In this document: positions 63,035 to 64,000 of the stretch, one piece after another | Position numbering within the stretch: the stretch's first letter is position 1 | How the letters are laid out: the number at the start of each line of letters is the position of its first letter | Position numbers and translations under genes: made by a program | NCBI GenBank assembly: GCA_029215795.1 | Contig: JARDYH010000001.1 | Coordinates: 353,424,154-353,488,153, forward strand | Length of the DNA stretch: 64,000 nt | Direction: 5' to 3' | DNA from: Anniella stebbinsi | Lineage: Eukaryota; Chordata; Lepidosauria; Squamata; Anniellidae | Notes under the pieces: model-generated | Told to the model about the DNA's origin: nothing | Seen by the model: the letters and a program-made list of their open reading frames with translations, nothing else | Database searches by the model: none

Positions 63035-63200
63035 CTAATTCCATAAAGCCATCAGAAGAGTCCTGTTGGATCAGACCAAAAATCCATCTAGTCCAACAGT
63101 CTGTTTCTAATAGTGGATAGCCAGATGCTTTTGGGAAACCCACAAGGAAGACATGAAGGTGAAGTCCATCTCCTCTCAATTGTCCCCAACATCTGTTATC
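63035..63200 (-). mobile_element. CR1 3' fragment
   Basis: 'agagtcctgttggatcagac' and 'catctagtccaacagtctgt' are the complement of the CR1 3' end. Confidence 0.7.
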
Positions 63201-63226
63201 CAGGCTAATGCAGCCTCTGAACATAG

Positions 63227-63686
63227 ATGGCCCTTAATTTTGAGAAAGAGTGGAATTGTCCCAAGCAGGAATACATGGTTGACTACCAGTTGCCCAGTGG
63301 CCAAGCGATCACTTTTGGGGGAAAAGAGATTTCAGCATCCGGAGATGTTATTCAATCCTCCTCAAATGCCAAGCCTGACTCTTCAAGGAATCTGTGGTAT
63401 GAACCAAAAAAGCTTAAGGAAGGTCCCCGAAGAATCCAGGAAGGAAATGTATAATGTGATGTGCAGAGGGTCGTTTCTCTTCAAGGGCTTGGAAAAGAGG
63501 TTTACTCATGATCTCATGGCTACCAATCACACCAACACAAAAGTGAAAAGAAACCTGTTGAGGCACTATTCTGTCTGGATGGAGGGTTCCATTCTTTCTT
63601 CCCTGAAAAACTTCCAGCCATGTTGGATCAGAAAAGAGGAATACCAGGAGCATAGGCCCTACATTGTTCACAAGAAGTGCTACTGA
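63227..63686 (+). pseudogene. Actin-family processed pseudogene (3' part)
   Basis: Two shifted frames together cover the last 40% of an actin-like protein, with no introns. The first frame reads ALNFEKEW and YQLPSGQAITFGGKE, matching the actin segment ALDFEQEM and YELPDGQVITIGNE. After a frameshift near 63,320 it reads KRFQHPEMLFNP. The end reads RHYSVWMEGSILSSLKNFQP and IVHKKCY, then a TGA at 63684. About 25 of the last 41 residues match conventional actin by hand alignment, so it is old or derived from a diverged actin-related gene. An A-rich stretch with AATAAA lies at about 63,740-63,749. The 5' part is missing, which fits a truncated retrocopy. It is not an HHIPL1 exon. Confidence 0.8.
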
Positions 63687-63930
63687 GATGGGGTAGATAT
63701 ACCCCTAGGGGAGCTTGAGGCTGAAATGGAGGGAATGGAACAAAAAATAAATCAGTGTGTTTGCCTTAGGCTTGAAATACATCTTGTAGTTATTGGCTGA
63801 AGAGTAAAGCCAGTTTCCTGTCAGATCGAACTAATACCTGATCATGCAGATGTTCCATAGGATTCGACCTAAGCTCAAGTCGCCTGAATTTTTGGCCAGG
63901 CGTAAAAGTTTAAAATATTTTAAATATCAT
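63687..63930. other. Intron 3, unassigned after the pseudogene
   Basis: It may include the 3' UTR of the retrocopy. No poly-A tail longer than six bases was found. Confidence 0.4.
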
Positions 63931-64000
63931 CTTTTTTTTTGTTTTATGGTTTTAAATTTTGTATATTGACTTTTTAATGTTCAATCTTTTAACATTTTGT
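63931..64000 (+). mobile_element. L2 3' UTR, cut by window end
   Basis: 'ggttttaaattttgtatatt' and 'ttaatgttcaatctttta' match the region just before the L2 hairpin at 16560-16610. Confidence 0.6.

Noticed and set aside
63153..63686. 177-codon frame as a gene or HHIPL1 exon
   Set aside because: It combines CR1-derived sequence with one frame of a frameshifted actin-like retrocopy.

Overview
The window reads as nuclear DNA of a squamate reptile, most likely a lizard. Two single-copy vertebrate genes lie in a dense bed of L2 and CR1 LINEs, tRNA-derived SINEs with L2-like tails, solo LTRs and many families of short foldback DNA transposons. That repeat mix, above all the L2 tail with an 'AGAGAGCTTCGGCTATGGGG' hairpin and CR1 ends in ATTCTATG, is what I know from squamates. 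The species cannot be named from the sequence alone. No bacterial, phage, organellar or CRISPR feature was seen.

Layout: 1-9,991 is the start of intron 1 of CCDC85C (minus strand). 9,992-10,700 is CCDC85C coding exon 1, a coiled-coil protein of the DIPA family, with its presumed 5' UTR and CCAAT-box promoter up to about 12.1 kb. About 12.1-40.8 kb is intergenic and nearly all repeats: a nearly open L2 copy at 14.7-16.7 kb, a decayed L2 at 30.5-32.3 kb, CR1 pieces, a solo LTR inside an L2 at 36.9-37.4 kb, a probable minus-strand LTR at 40.3-40.8 kb and several palindromic MITEs. About 40.83-41.86 kb is a CpG island holding the 5' end of HHIPL1 (plus strand). HHIPL1 exon 1 is 41,560-41,844, exon 2 is 55,688-56,334 and exon 3 is 62,204-62,347, with consistent splice phases. 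Exon 4 and beyond are outside the window. Intron 3 carries a frameshifted actin-family retropseudogene at 63.2-63.7 kb.

CCDC85C and HHIPL1 are adjacent and head to head, as I recall for human 14q32, so the interval between them is expected to hold regulatory DNA for both; none was recognised with certainty beyond the promoter regions. CCDC85C acts at apical junctions in neural progenitors. HHIPL1 is a secreted relative of the hedgehog-interacting protein. They are neighbours, not a pathway.

The most unusual material is in the transposons: a 355-bp intronic foldback insert with about one CpG per 10 bp (50.9-51.2 kb), a nested foldback family flanked by a 10-bp direct repeat (24.9 and 27.3 kb), a 500-bp family built on TAACCAACGGTTGGTTA-like words (42.1, 43.3 and 49.1 kb), and insertions nested inside older repeats that give a relative age order. 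Repeat names come from recognition by eye; no database search was run.
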